A DNA stretch of 64,000 bases from SHZI01 sp964417725 (GCA_964417725.1 CAYQIV010000008.1:1-64000); one strand, 5' to 3'; shown: positions 52,419 to 62,424, numbered from the stretch's first letter. Numbers and translations: made by a program. The notes: a model not told the origin generated them from the sequence alone.

Positions 52419-54164
52419 TCAGCGGCGAGCCGGCGAAAGCCCGGGACGCCCGGCCTGACACGCACCGGCCCGGGTGACGGCGTCGCTGAAATCCCCGGCG
52501 AGGATCACGCCTTCGGGCAGGCCATGCCCGGTGACGCTGCGGATCACGGCGAGCACCTCCGCGCGGGCCCGTGACAGGATGACCTGCGTGCCCTGGGCCT
52601 GACAGCGACGGATGAACTCCATCAACGCCACCACGCCGCTGGCATCGATCATCGGCACCTGGCCGAGCCTGACGATGAAGACCTGCGGTGCCGGGCGGAT
52701 CTGGTCGAGCGCATCGATCAGCCGGCCGGCCACACCGAAGAACAGCGGCCCCTGGACCTGGAAGGCCTCGACCCCGGGCGGCAGCGCGGCACGCATGCCG
52801 TTGTCGTCACCGGCAGCGGCCCCGGTGACGTCGTCGGCATCGCCGTGGATGATCTTCTCCCCCGTTTCCATCTCGACGGCCTGGGCCATGCGGTGCATGA
52901 AGAGAATCGCCGCCAGGACCACACCGGCCTCGATGGCCACCGTCAGGTCGACGAACACCGTCAGCAGGAAGGTCGTGACCAGCACCATGGCATCGCCGCG
53001 CGGCCCGCGCAGCAGCATCAGGAACATCTCCTTCTCGCTCATGTTCCACGCCACCACGACCAGCACGGCCGCCAGACTGGCCAGCGGGATCCACGCCGCC
53101 AGCGGTGCAAACAGCACCATGGCCGAAAGGACGAACAGGGCATGGAGCATGCCGGCGACCGGGGTCCGGGCACCGGCGCGGATGTTGGTGGCGGTGCGCG
53201 CCACCGTGCCTGTGGCCGGCATGCCACCGAACAGTGCCGAACCGACGTTGGCAACCCCCTGCGCGACCAGTTCGCAGTTCGACTTGTGGCGCCGGCCACT
53301 CATGCCATCGGCGACGACCGCGCACAGCAGCGACTCGACACCCGACAGGAAAGCGATGGTGAAGGCGCTCGGCAGCAATGCCTGGAGGCGCTCGAACGTG
53401 ATGACGGGCCAGTGCGGCACCGGCAGCGCGCGCGGAATGCCGCCGAAGGCCGAGCCGATGGTCGGTACCTCGAGACCGGCCCACCACACGACCAGTGCCG
53501 GCACGACGATGGCGAGCAGCATGGCCGGCATCTTCGGTGCCAGTCGACGCAGCGCAATGAGCAGCGCCAGTGCACCCCCGGAAATGGCCAGGGCCTCCAG
53601 GCTGACGCTGCCGCGTGCCGCCCAGAAGGCCTGCCATTTGTCGATGAAGTCACCCGGCACAGCCGCCATCTGCAGGCCGAAGATGTCGCGGACCTGACTC
53701 GAGAAGATGAGCAGGGCGATGCCGGCGGTGAAGCCGGTGACCACCGGCTGGGGGATGTACTTGATCCAGTCGCCGAGACGCATGAGTCCGGCCCCGACCA
53801 GCATCAATCCGGCCATCAGCGTCGCCAGCACCAGGCCGTCATAGCCATGGACGGCGATGATGTGCCAGACGATGACGACGAAGGCACCCGCCGGCCCACC
53901 GACCTGGAAGCGGCACCCGCTGAGCAACGAGATCAGCAGCCCGGCGATGACCACCGTGATGAGGCCGTTGGCCGGCGTGGTCCCCGAGGCGATGGCCAGC
54001 GCCATGCCCAGCGGCATGGCCACGATCGCCACCGTCAACCCGGCGATGACATCGTGGCGCAGGGTGCCGAGGTCGTAGCCCTGGCGCAGCACGGTGTAGG
54101 TCTTCGGCACGTAGAGGTGCCACCACGGGGGGCGCACCGCACGGTTGCGGACGGGGTCACGCAT
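52419..54164 (-). CDS. SulP-family anion transporter with STAS domain
   Basis: Inner-membrane transporter of 581 residues related to SLC26/SulP carriers of sulfate, bicarbonate or dicarboxylates. About ten to twelve membrane segments span 40-430; the signature GGPAGAFVVIV and the region PATGTVARTATNIRAGARTPVAGM are present. A cytoplasmic STAS domain is at about 470-560, with the conserved VPMIDASGVVALMEF. The ion is not determined by sequence. Divergent from the DUF3365 gene. Confidence 0.92.
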   Translation of the reverse strand: MRDPVRNRAVRPPWWHLYVPKTYTVLRQGYDLGTLRHDVIAGLTVAIVAMPLGMALAIASGTTPANGLITVVIAGLLISLLSGCRFQVGGPAGAFVVIVWHIIAVHGYDGLVLATLMAGLMLVGAGLMRLGDWIKYIPQPVVTGFTAGIALLIFSSQVRDIFGLQMAAVPGDFIDKWQAFWAARGSVSLEALAISGGALALLIALRRLAPKMPAMLLAIVVPALVVWWAGLEVPTIGSAFGGIPRALPVPHWPVITFERLQALLPSAFTIAFLSGVESLLCAVVADGMSGRRHKSNCELVAQGVANVGSALFGGMPATGTVARTATNIRAGARTPVAGMLHALFVLSAMVLFAPLAAWIPLASLAAVLVVVAWNMSEKEMFLMLLRGPRGDAMVLVTTFLLTVFVDLTVAIEAGVVLAAILFMHRMAQAVEMETGEKIIHGDADDVTGAAAGDDNGMRAALPPGVEAFQVQGPLFFGVAGRLIDALDQIRPAPQVFIVRLGQVPMIDASGVVALMEFIRRCQAQGTQVILSRARAEVLAVIRSVTGHGLPEGVILAGDFSDAVTRAGACQAGRPGLSPARR

Positions 54165-54358
54165 CGATGGACGGCTCCTGGCCGGTGACGACTGGCGGCG
54201 ACGCGCGATGATATACCCGACGTCGCGACCTGCCGCGATGTGCCACGACGCGCCATCCGCTGCGTCGATCCGTCACCGGCCCCGCCTGCCTTGCACGGCA
54301 CGGCCGCCGGGTGCCTAATCGCGATCGTGCTGACAGAAAAGCAGGGAGGGCAATCGCC

Positions 54359-54901
54359 ATGCGCAAGAGGATCACCCGGCTCGGCGCCGTGCTCGTGCTG
54401 GCGGCGATGGCGCCAGCCGCCATGGCACAGGACGGCGACATCGAAAAACGGGGCGCGGAGACCCTCGCGCCCTTCAAGAAGGCGCTGATGTCGGCCCTCG
54501 TCTCGGGCCTCGCCGACGGCCCCGTCAATGCCATCGGCGTGTGCCGCATGCAGGCGCCGCTGCTCGCCGCCAGCGCCGGCGGGGCCGGCGTGCGCATCGG
54601 CCGCACCAGCCACCGGCTGCGCAACCCGGCCAACCGGCCGCCGGCGTGGACGCGGCCGCTGCTCGATGCCTGGGCGGGGGACCCCGCCGCCGCCGGCCCG
54701 CGCGGCGTGCAACTGGCCAACGGCGGCAGCGGCTACGTCGAGCCGATCTTCGTCCAGCCGATGTGCCTGGCCTGCCACGGTGAAACCCTCCAGCCGGCCG
54801 TCGCGGCACGGTTGCGCGAGCTGTACCCGGACGACCAGGCGACGGGCTACCAGGCCGATGATTTCCGTGGGGTTTTCTGGGTCGAGTTCGACCCGCGCTG
54901 A
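54359..54901 (+). CDS. Periplasmic DUF3365 (Tll0287-like) monohaem protein
   Basis: Protein of 180 residues with a signal peptide ending near AMA (residue 23) and a single c-type haem motif C136-x-x-C139-H140 (MCLACHGE). The region CRMQAPLLA and GRTSHRLRNPANRPPAW is typical of DUF3365 domains, which occur as stand-alone periplasmic proteins and as sensor domains. It may sense redox state or a ligand. A strong ribosome site (GGGAGGG) precedes the ATG at 54359. Confidence 0.82.
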   Translation: MRKRITRLGAVLVLAAMAPAAMAQDGDIEKRGAETLAPFKKALMSALVSGLADGPVNAIGVCRMQAPLLAASAGGAGVRIGRTSHRLRNPANRPPAWTRPLLDAWAGDPAAAGPRGVQLANGGSGYVEPIFVQPMCLACHGETLQPAVAARLRELYPDDQATGYQADDFRGVFWVEFDPR

Positions 54902-55031
54902 GCGCCGGCGCGATCGATCCTGGCCGTTTTTGATCCAGGTCATCCCCCGTCCGCCCGTTTGGCCCGATCATGTCGGCGACGGATCGAGGGGCCGTCGGCC
55001 TGGCCGACGCACAATCAGGGGAATGACCATC

Positions 55032-55358
55032 ATGAACCGCATCGATGGAAAGTGGCGTTGCGTGACCCGTACGCCCATGGGCGAACAGCAGTCGGTCATG
55101 GAACTGCAGCGCAGCGGCGACAGCGTGACCGGCATCAGCCGCACCGGCCTCGGCACGATCGTCATCACCGAGGGCCGTATCTGCGGCAACGTCTTCACCT
55201 GGGAGATGGAGCTCAAGGTGCCCTTCTCGATGACGCTCAAGGGCGAGGCCACGGTCGAGGGCGACTCGATGACCGGCACCATCGCCGCCGGCCTGTTCGG
55301 CAAGTCAGCCCTGACCGGCCAGCGCCTCGACGGCGCCGGCCAGGACCCCGGGCACTAG
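55032..55358 (+). CDS. Small beta-rich protein of unknown function
   Basis: A 108-residue cytoplasmic-type protein with alternating beta-strand pattern (GKWRCVTRTPMGEQQSVMEL, then MTLKGEATVEGDSMTGTI) suggesting a small beta-barrel. I recall similar short proteins beside oxidoreductases, but I cannot name a family. The ribosome site AGGGG lies too close to the ATG at 55023 and at usable distance from 55032, so I chose the latter. The stop is TAG. Confidence 0.6.
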   Translation: MNRIDGKWRCVTRTPMGEQQSVMELQRSGDSVTGISRTGLGTIVITEGRICGNVFTWEMELKVPFSMTLKGEATVEGDSMTGTIAAGLFGKSALTGQRLDGAGQDPGH

Positions 55359-55466
55359 CACCACCTGCGGCAAGGCGTTCCCGGTTCGGGTCCGCCCGGG
55401 CCGCCATGGGGGCATCATCGCCCCATCCGCCGGCGCCGCCCGGGTGCCTTCACGCCCCGCCCCGCG

Positions 55467-58400
55467 TCACCAGGTCACCGCATAAATCAGGTCCAGGGCC
55501 TGGGCGTCGCCCGAACTGCCCTCGATGCTCAGGCGACGGCTCAGCCGGTAGGTGACGCGCACCGTGCCGGTGCGGTTGAACAGGCCATAGCTGTAGCGCA
55601 CATAGAGGTCCTTGCCGAGCTGCTCGCCGACCACCAGCGACGTACCCTCCGCACTGCCGCTTTCCAGGCCGACCTCATCGACGCGCAGCGCCGCGCCGAG
55701 GTTGCGGACGACCGGCAGCGCGGTGTTGAGACCGAGACCGATCGCGGCATTCGTCACGGTCTCGCGACCGCCGGCACCCGCCGCCGACAGCGGCCGCCCG
55801 GTGGTCAGGTACGACAGGGCATCGAGTTCACCCATCGCCGGCTCGGAAAACACCTGCGTCTGGATGCGTGCGAGGGTGCCGGCCAGACGCAGGCCGACGC
55901 GGATGTCGCTGCCGTTGTCGCGCACAGTGCGCACGGCGAGAACATCGACCGCCGGCTCGCGCAACGGGCCGGTGAAAAGCAGCGCACCGCGCTCGATGTC
56001 GAGCCGCGTGCCCAGCGCGGTGAAGGTGCCGCCGACCAGCTGCACGGTGCCGTTGGCACGGATCTCGTGGGGATCGACGGGGCTGTCCTGGTCGAGCACG
56101 AGCCGGCCACGCAGCCCCGCATCGAGGCCGAAGCCGCGGAAACGCGCCTCGGGACCGACGTCGACGACGAGGCCGTCGAGCACGAAGCGCGGCGGCTCGC
56201 GGACGGCGGCGGTCCCGGCACGCCCGTGGACGATGACATCGTCCGACGGCGTCACCGCCGCGTCGGCGATCTCGCGCGGGGCGACGTCGAGCTTCGGCAC
56301 GCCGACCGTGCCCGACACCCGGAACTGGCCGTCGACGAGCTCGGCACGCACATCCGGCGAGACGAGCAGCGTGCCCTCGGGGAGGCGGATGGCGGTGAAG
56401 CGCCGGCCCTTCACCGTGAACACCGCGCCAGGCAGCCAGTGGCCCTGCCATGTCAGCTGGCCTGCGATGCCGATGCGGCCGCCGCCGGAACGCGCGCCCC
56501 CCTCGAGCGTGGCCTGCCCGCCTTCGCCCCCGGTGACGGCCAGCCACACGCGGTCGACGTGGATGCCCGCCGCCGGCACGCTCAGGGCCCCATCGTCGAG
56601 CGTCAGGCCGCCGCGGATCACCGGGCTGTCGGGCGGCCCCGTGATGCGCGCGTCGACGGCGACGCGCCCGGCGAGGTCGCCGACATCGAAAAAGCGCGTC
56701 ACCAGCGGTGTGAGCCGGTCGAGGTCGTCGATCCCGCCACGCAGCCGTGCATCGAATTGCGGCGCGTCGCCGAAAGGCGCCTCGACGTCGCCGGCGGCCT
56801 CGAGGCGCAGGCCCAGGCGCTCGACGACCTGCGCTTCGAAATGCAGCCGTTCCGGGACCGCGGCGACACGCAGGCGGAAGACGTCGATGGCGCTCTCGAA
56901 GCGCTCACCGGCGGCGTTCCGCCAGGCCACGACCGCGTTGCGCGTACCGGCTTCGAGCGTGCCTTCGAGGCCGTTCCCGCCGCGCTGCACGTGCAGGTCG
57001 AGGTCCGCCTCGCCGTGCAATTCGAGCCCGGCGTCGAACAACGGCGCGAGCAGCGCCAGCGGCAGGCCACGTCCGCGCAGCCCCCCGGCCTGCCGACCAG
57101 GGCGCAGTTCGAGTTCGTCGAGGCAGAGGCGGGCCGCGCCATTGCCCCAGCAATGGGCCTCGAGGCTGAAGGCCGGCGGGGCCGCACGCAGCCGTGGCGA
57201 ACCTTCGAGGCGCCACCACGCGTGGTCGCCGACGACGAAGGTGGCCGACGACGGCGTCGCCGTCCACGCGCCGCCCGCCACGCCACCCTGCACGGCGACC
57301 CGCGCCGCCACCGGTCCGCGCTCGAAGTCGAGCACGACATCGTGGCGCGACAGGCGGCCGGCCACTTCGAGCTGCAGGGTACCGGCCACCCCGTCGCCAT
57401 CCGTGCCGGTGTCACGCCGCAGTCCGCGCAGGCTGAGCCGGCCATCGAGCGCTTCGGCCCGGCCGAGGCGGGCCGACACGTCGAGTCCCGCGGCACGCCA
57501 GCCCGCCCACGCCAGCCCCTCGCCCGTCAGGGTCAGGGTGCCGAGCGGCCGGGTGGCGCTGCCGCTGAGGCGCAGTTCACCGCTCAGCACCCCGTCGAGC
57601 CCCGGCCACAGCAACCCCGGCTCGGAAAAATCGACACGGGCCGTGCCGTCGAGGCGCGCACCCAGCGTGCCGTCGAGGCGCAGGACGTTGTCGCCAGCCC
57701 GCAGCACCACCCCCTGCGCGCGATGCACGCCATCGCGGTGGACCCAGCCGCCGCGCAACGCAAACGGGCGCTGGCGAAGCACGCCGTCGAGCGCCTCGAT
57801 GGCGACATCGAAGCCCCCGTCGAGACCGAAGGCCACGCGCGCACGCCCGTCGAGGCGGCCTGCGGCGCGCGGCTCGACGAGCCCCGGATCGATGCCGTCG
57901 AGGACGAGGTCGAGCTGGCCACCGCGCGACGGCCACACGATGCCAGAGGCCTCGAGCGTGCCGCCGCCGATCATCAGGCGGGCGCGCTCGATCGCCAGGG
58001 CCTCGGGCGTGCCGCGCACGCTGAGGTCGAGGGGCCCCGGCACCGTATCGCCGACCGCCAGCATCGCCGTGAGCCCGGCCTCCAGCGCAGCCCCCCGGCC
58101 GGCGAGGCGCAGCCGCCCGCCGGTGAGCGTCAGCCGGGGGGCGCCGGACATGCCCCGCGACACGGCCGCCCAGCGCGCCTCGGCGCGGTACACCACCTCG
58201 CCTTCTTCGATGTGCACGAGCCCGTCGAAGGTCACCGGCTCGGGCACCTCGAGCGCCTGCGTGATTTGCAGCCGCTCGAGGTGCCCGGCGAGCGTGCCCT
58301 GGCCGCGAACCCCGGTCTCGGGCAGCGACCAGCGCAGGTGCACGTCGAGCGCATGCGGCGCCGCGCTGCCGACGGTACCGGACGCCGCCAGTTCAAGCGG

Positions 58401-58922
58401 CCCACGACGCAGGGTGAGGGCCTCGACCGCCAGCACCCCGTGCGCGAGCCGGCCCGATGCCGCCAGTTCCCCGATCACGACGGGCGCGCGCCCGCCGGCG
58501 GTGATGCGCAGCCCGCCCACCGCCAGCGCGTCGACGCCGACCGGCCAGGGCAGCAGCACCGGGCCGCTGCCCGGGCGTTCTTCCCCGGCGGTCCGCTCGA
58601 TGGCGAGGTCGAGCGAGGCGGCGGCCAGCTGCGCCAGGACCAGACGACCACGCAGCACGGCCGGCCAGTCGACCTCGATGGCCACATCGCGCGCCTCGAC
58701 TTGCAGGCCGTCGAGCCGCACGCGCACCGCGCGTGCCGTCATGCCGGTGAGCAGCGTGCCGGACAGCCCCTCGTGATCAAGCCGTCCGCCGGCGAGCCGG
58801 CTGGCCTCGGCGAGCAGGCGCGCCGTGCCCGTGGAGGTCCCGGCGACGACCACCAGGCCGACCATGGCGATGAGGACTGCCATGACGACGGCGGCGGCGA
58901 AGCGCTGCAGGATCTCGCTCAC
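55467..58922 (-). CDS. tamB: TamB, inner-membrane subunit of the translocation and assembly module
   Basis: AsmA-like protein of 1151 residues that bridges the periplasm. With TamA it assists insertion of outer-membrane proteins and is now linked to phospholipid transport. An N-terminal membrane anchor lies at about 10-30, a long repetitive beta-strand body follows, and the C-terminal DUF490 domain (about 800-1151) ends in LSIEGSSGDAQALDLIYAVTW, typical of TamB. The GTG start overlaps the tamA stop (GTGA at 58919-58922). Confidence 0.93.
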   Translation of the reverse strand: MSEILQRFAAAVVMAVLIAMVGLVVVAGTSTGTARLLAEASRLAGGRLDHEGLSGTLLTGMTARAVRVRLDGLQVEARDVAIEVDWPAVLRGRLVLAQLAAASLDLAIERTAGEERPGSGPVLLPWPVGVDALAVGGLRITAGGRAPVVIGELAASGRLAHGVLAVEALTLRRGPLELAASGTVGSAAPHALDVHLRWSLPETGVRGQGTLAGHLERLQITQALEVPEPVTFDGLVHIEEGEVVYRAEARWAAVSRGMSGAPRLTLTGGRLRLAGRGAALEAGLTAMLAVGDTVPGPLDLSVRGTPEALAIERARLMIGGGTLEASGIVWPSRGGQLDLVLDGIDPGLVEPRAAGRLDGRARVAFGLDGGFDVAIEALDGVLRQRPFALRGGWVHRDGVHRAQGVVLRAGDNVLRLDGTLGARLDGTARVDFSEPGLLWPGLDGVLSGELRLSGSATRPLGTLTLTGEGLAWAGWRAAGLDVSARLGRAEALDGRLSLRGLRRDTGTDGDGVAGTLQLEVAGRLSRHDVVLDFERGPVAARVAVQGGVAGGAWTATPSSATFVVGDHAWWRLEGSPRLRAAPPAFSLEAHCWGNGAARLCLDELELRPGRQAGGLRGRGLPLALLAPLFDAGLELHGEADLDLHVQRGGNGLEGTLEAGTRNAVVAWRNAAGERFESAIDVFRLRVAAVPERLHFEAQVVERLGLRLEAAGDVEAPFGDAPQFDARLRGGIDDLDRLTPLVTRFFDVGDLAGRVAVDARITGPPDSPVIRGGLTLDDGALSVPAAGIHVDRVWLAVTGGEGGQATLEGGARSGGGRIGIAGQLTWQGHWLPGAVFTVKGRRFTAIRLPEGTLLVSPDVRAELVDGQFRVSGTVGVPKLDVAPREIADAAVTPSDDVIVHGRAGTAAVREPPRFVLDGLVVDVGPEARFRGFGLDAGLRGRLVLDQDSPVDPHEIRANGTVQLVGGTFTALGTRLDIERGALLFTGPLREPAVDVLAVRTVRDNGSDIRVGLRLAGTLARIQTQVFSEPAMGELDALSYLTTGRPLSAAGAGGRETVTNAAIGLGLNTALPVVRNLGAALRVDEVGLESGSAEGTSLVVGEQLGKDLYVRYSYGLFNRTGTVRVTYRLSRRLSIEGSSGDAQALDLIYAVTW

Positions 58923-60646
58923 AGGTCGGGGCCCAGCGTGACGTGGATACGGAAATCGTCCGGCGCATCGTCATCGAGCGGCACGCCGACATCGAAGCGC
59001 ACAGGGCCGAGCGGCGAGTACCAGCGCACACCGGCGCCGACCGAGGTCTTGAGCTTCATGGTGGCGAAATCGTCGAAGGCATTGCCCATGTCGACGAAGG
59101 CGGCCAGCGACCACCGGGCGGCGATGCGCTGGTCGATCTCGACGCTGCCGGCGAGCTTGTGTGCGCCGCCGATGACAACGCCCTCGTCATCGACCGGGCC
59201 GAGCGCCTTGTAGTCGTAGCCGCGCACGCTGGCGTCGCCACCGGCGAAGTAGCGCACCGAGAACGGCAGGCGGGAAAAACTTTCACGCGCCGTCGCGCCG
59301 ACCTCGGCCCGCAGCAGCAACCGAGCCTCGGTCCACAGCGGGCGGATCGCGCGCACGCTGCCCTCGGCCTGCAGGAAGGCGGTGTCGGAACCGAAGAATT
59401 CACTGGTGCCGCGCAGGCGCAGCCCGAGCACCAGCCCCTCGCGCGGCCGCATGCCCGGCGACTGTACCGGGCGATTGCTCCAGCCGATGCCGGGAATCAC
59501 CAGGTCGCTGGTGCCGCGCGCCTCGCCGACGGTGAAGCGTTCACGCGTGTAGTTGAGAAAGCGGCTCTCCTGCCAGTCGCCACCACGCCGGCGGACGTCC
59601 TCGACACCGATGCGGAACAGGTCGCTGCGCTTGTCCTCGGGCCGCTCATAGCGATAGCCGATGTCGAAGCCGAGCCACTCGTCGCGCGGCCTGCCGAGCG
59701 GCAGGCGATAGCTGGCCACGGCCTCGCCGATGATCTCCGAGGCGCTGCCTTCGAGGCCGAGCTGGTGTCCAGCCCGGTTGCGCCGCTGGTTGACATAGCC
59801 GGCGCGAACCTTCGGGCCGGTGTCGGTGGCGAAGCCGATGCCCGTGGTGAAGGTACGCGGCTTCGACGGCGTCAGGGTGATGTCGATCGCGACATCGCGG
59901 TCGGGCGCCGGCCGCACACGGGTGCGGATGTCGACTTCCTGGAAGTAGCCGCTGGCGAGCAGCACCGAATAGAGCATGCCGACCTGGTCGGCATCGTAGG
60001 GTTCACCCGGGTTGAACTCGACATAGCGCGCGACGATCTCGTCGCCGAGCACGTCCTGATCGAAACGCAGCGTGCCAAAGCGGTAGCGCGGACCGGGGTC
60101 GAATTCGAGGCGAATGTCGGCGGCGGCGGCCTCGGGCCAGACGTCGATACGCGCCGCGCCGAACTCCCCTTCGAAATAGCCGCGCTGGCGCGCCAGGTCG
60201 ATGGTCCCGGCCTTGAAGTCCTCGTAGCGTTTCTGGTTGAGGCCTTCACCGGCCTTCAGCGGGGCCCTGGCCAGGTGGGCCTCGAGTACCGGATCACGGG
60301 CCCCGCTGCCACCGAGGCGGATGTCGACCTGGCGCAGCGTGGTGCGCGGGCCCCGCGTCACGCTGAAAGACGCGGCCCAGCAGTCCTCGCCGATCGTCAG
60401 GCGTTTGTCGATGAACGCCGCATAGTAGCCGTAGACCTCAAGGGCCGCGCGGATCTCCTCGTCGGCACGCCGGTAGAGGCGCTCGATGCGCGCCGGCGGC
60501 GCCGCACACCCTTCACGTTCCAGCGACAGCGCCGCGCGCACAGCCTGCGCCGTGGTCCGGCTGAGCCCCGACAGCTCGACGGCAGCCGCAGCGGGACCGG
60601 GCACGAGGGCCGTCGCGCCGGCCATGCCGCACAGCGCCAGCGCCAT
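58919..60646 (-). CDS. tamA: TamA, Omp85-family outer-membrane protein
   Basis: Outer-membrane partner of TamB, 575 residues. N-terminal POTRA domains (about 25-270, VYGYYAAFIDKRLTI and GYFEGEFGAARIDVWPE) precede an Omp85 barrel (about 280-575) with the conserved FFAGGDASVRGYDYKALGP and a final strand ending in L. From the ATG at 60646 the signal peptide lacks basic residues. An in-frame CTG at 60676 would add MTRCGPRFWL, with GAGGAGG (60689-60683) six bases upstream, and may be the real start. Operon with tamB. Confidence 0.93.
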   Translation of the reverse strand: MALALCGMAGATALVPGPAAAAVELSGLSRTTAQAVRAALSLEREGCAAPPARIERLYRRADEEIRAALEVYGYYAAFIDKRLTIGEDCWAASFSVTRGPRTTLRQVDIRLGGSGARDPVLEAHLARAPLKAGEGLNQKRYEDFKAGTIDLARQRGYFEGEFGAARIDVWPEAAAADIRLEFDPGPRYRFGTLRFDQDVLGDEIVARYVEFNPGEPYDADQVGMLYSVLLASGYFQEVDIRTRVRPAPDRDVAIDITLTPSKPRTFTTGIGFATDTGPKVRAGYVNQRRNRAGHQLGLEGSASEIIGEAVASYRLPLGRPRDEWLGFDIGYRYERPEDKRSDLFRIGVEDVRRRGGDWQESRFLNYTRERFTVGEARGTSDLVIPGIGWSNRPVQSPGMRPREGLVLGLRLRGTSEFFGSDTAFLQAEGSVRAIRPLWTEARLLLRAEVGATARESFSRLPFSVRYFAGGDASVRGYDYKALGPVDDEGVVIGGAHKLAGSVEIDQRIAARWSLAAFVDMGNAFDDFATMKLKTSVGAGVRWYSPLGPVRFDVGVPLDDDAPDDFRIHVTLGPDL

Positions 60647-60720
60647 CAGCCAAAAACGTGGGCCACAGCGGGTCAGACATCACCTCCTCGGGTCATCGGG
60701 TTCATGGCGGTCAGGCCGGC

Positions 60721-60726
60721 TATTAT
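60721..60726 (+). promoter_or_regulatory. -10 element placing the start site at the ATG
   Basis: TATTAT at 60721-60726 ends six bases before the ATG at 60733, so transcription from it would begin at or next to the start codon and make a leaderless mRNA. No good -35 is visible. Confidence 0.3.
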
Positions 60727-60732
60727 GGCCGC

Positions 60733-61644
60733 ATGGTTATCCCCGCCCCACGATCCGCCTTCGCGCTGTTGCTGGCCCTGTGCGCCGCGCTGGCGCCGCC
60801 CGCTGCACCTGGCGCAGCGCCGCTCGACCCCGGACGCATCGCCTGGCGGGAAATCCACATGACCGGCCGGGTGCTGTTCATGTCGGCCAGTGCACGCCTC
60901 GCCGTCAGCCAGCGGCCGGTGGAAACGATCCGCGCCGCGATGCGCCGCGTACCCACCGGCCAGGCCCTCCTGCCCGGCGACACGGTCACCGAGTTGCGCT
61001 ACGACGCCACCGGCTTCGGCCGCCGGTCGACCATCACGTTGTGGATGGACCCCCTGACCGGCGCCGCACTGCAGAGCACTCACCACGACGGCGGCGCACG
61101 GTTGCGCCACCGCACCTATCGCTACACCGACGGAGGGGCCTGGCTGTGGACGGCCTGGCCCGGCGACGGCGAGGCCGGGCGGCCGCACGACGAGTGGTCG
61201 CGCCGCGAGGAAGGCCGTCGCCAGTGGCCGGCCGCCACCGGCAACGCGCCCGTAATCGAGGCCAGCGGCCTGCTCTACGCGCTGGCCACCGCGCCGCTCG
61301 CGGCCCAGGGCGATACCCTCACGCTGCACGTCCACCAGCGCCGGCAGGTTCACGGCGTCAGGGCCACCGTCACGGGCACCGTCGACGTGCCCGCCGACTA
61401 CCGCGCCAGGCGGGCCGCCGGCACGCAGGCGCAACGCGGCACCGTGTCCGCCCTGGCGATCCGCCTCGAGGGCCAGGCCGTTGAGGACGCGGACGATGAC
61501 GACGAGGGCGTGGAGATCTTCGGCATCGGCGGGCCGCTGGAGGTTGCCCTGGACCCCGTGACACGGGTGCCGCTGCAGATCCGCGGGCGCGTCAAGGTGT
61601 TCGGCGGGGTGACGCTGCGACTCGCGGAAGTCCGCCTGCCGTGA
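60733..61644 (+). CDS. Exported protein of unknown function
   Basis: Protein of 303 residues with a signal peptide (hydrophobic stretch about 8-28, ending near APGAA). The mature part has beta-strand character (TLTLHVHQRRQVHGVRATVTG, DPVTRVPLQIRGRVKVFGGV) and an acidic loop EDADDDDEGVE. I do not recognise a family; the shape recalls lipid-binding or DUF3108-like periplasmic proteins. It is divergent from tamA. Confidence 0.68.
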   Translation: MVIPAPRSAFALLLALCAALAPPAAPGAAPLDPGRIAWREIHMTGRVLFMSASARLAVSQRPVETIRAAMRRVPTGQALLPGDTVTELRYDATGFGRRSTITLWMDPLTGAALQSTHHDGGARLRHRTYRYTDGGAWLWTAWPGDGEAGRPHDEWSRREEGRRQWPAATGNAPVIEASGLLYALATAPLAAQGDTLTLHVHQRRQVHGVRATVTGTVDVPADYRARRAAGTQAQRGTVSALAIRLEGQAVEDADDDDEGVEIFGIGGPLEVALDPVTRVPLQIRGRVKVFGGVTLRLAEVRLP

Positions 61645-61747
61645 CGCGGGAACCTCCGCCGCCCGGCTTGTTCCACAGGGTGAAGCCCCCCTATATGATG
61701 ACCACGGCGCCGACACCCGCCGGTGCCCCCGCAAGAGGAGTTGCCCC

Positions 61748-62314
61748 ATGTCGCGCCGCCCCTTCGCCTTCGCCGCCGGCTTTTTGCTCCTTGCCCTGGT
61801 CGCCGGCTGCGCCAGTGGCCCGCGCATCCTCGTCAACCAGGACCCGCAGTCGGACCTCGCCGGTTTTCGCAGCTACGGCTACGTGGCGCCGCTGGACACC
61901 GACCAGGCCCGCTACTCTTCCCTGCTGAGCCTGTTCCTCAGGAACGCCACGGACCGCGAGCTGCAGGCGCGCGGCTACGTCTACTCGGCGAACCAGCCCG
62001 ACCTCCTCGTCAACTTCCACGTCAGCACCACCGAGAAGATCCAGTCGAACACGGTGCCTGCGGCTCCGTACTACGGCGGCTACTACGGCTATCGCTACCC
62101 GTACTACGGGGTGTGGAACGGCTATGAGACCTACATCACGCAGTACACCGAAGGCACGCTCAACATCGATGTCGTCGATGCGGCACGCAAGCAGCTGGTC
62201 TGGGAGGGCACGGCCATCGGTCGGGTTCGCGCCAGCGACCAGGAGCGCCTCGAGGCCCAGGTCAACACGGTGGTCGCCCAGGTCCTGGCCCGCTTTCCGG
62301 CTGCGCGCCGCTGA
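61748..62314 (+). CDS. DUF4136 family lipoprotein
   Basis: Lipoprotein of 188 residues. The lipobox VAGC lies at about 18-21. The DUF4136 domain follows (DLAGFRSYGYVAP, RELQARGY, DLLVNFHV, YTEGTLNIDVVDAARKQLVWEGTAIG), with a Tyr/Gly-rich loop (YYGGYYGYRYPYYG) in the middle. The function of the family is unknown; members sit in the outer membrane. GAGGAG precedes the ATG, and a TATGAT -10-like box is at 61694-61699. Confidence 0.88.
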   Translation: MSRRPFAFAAGFLLLALVAGCASGPRILVNQDPQSDLAGFRSYGYVAPLDTDQARYSSLLSLFLRNATDRELQARGYVYSANQPDLLVNFHVSTTEKIQSNTVPAAPYYGGYYGYRYPYYGVWNGYETYITQYTEGTLNIDVVDAARKQLVWEGTAIGRVRASDQERLEAQVNTVVAQVLARFPAARR

Positions 62315-62322
62315 GCGACCGG

Positions 62323-62338
62323 CCACCCCTGCGGGTGG
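62323..62338 (+). terminator. Hairpin after the DUF4136 lipoprotein gene
   Basis: CCACCC (62323-62328) pairs with GGGTGG (62333-62338) across loop CTGC, nine bases past the stop. A short AT-containing stretch follows but no T-tract. Confidence 0.4.
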
Positions 62339-62424
62339 ATCTGTGACGTCCGTCTACAGCCCGGGGCGGTGGCTGCCGATACTCTCCCCGGGCAGGTGCA
62401 TGCCGGGCAGGGTCCCCATTTCCC

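Noticed and set aside
55612..59213. Two plus-strand open frames of more than 1000 codons opposite tamB and tamA
   Set aside because: Pro/Arg/Ser-rich composition typical of antisense frames in GC-rich DNA; the minus-strand frames encode clear TamB and TamA.
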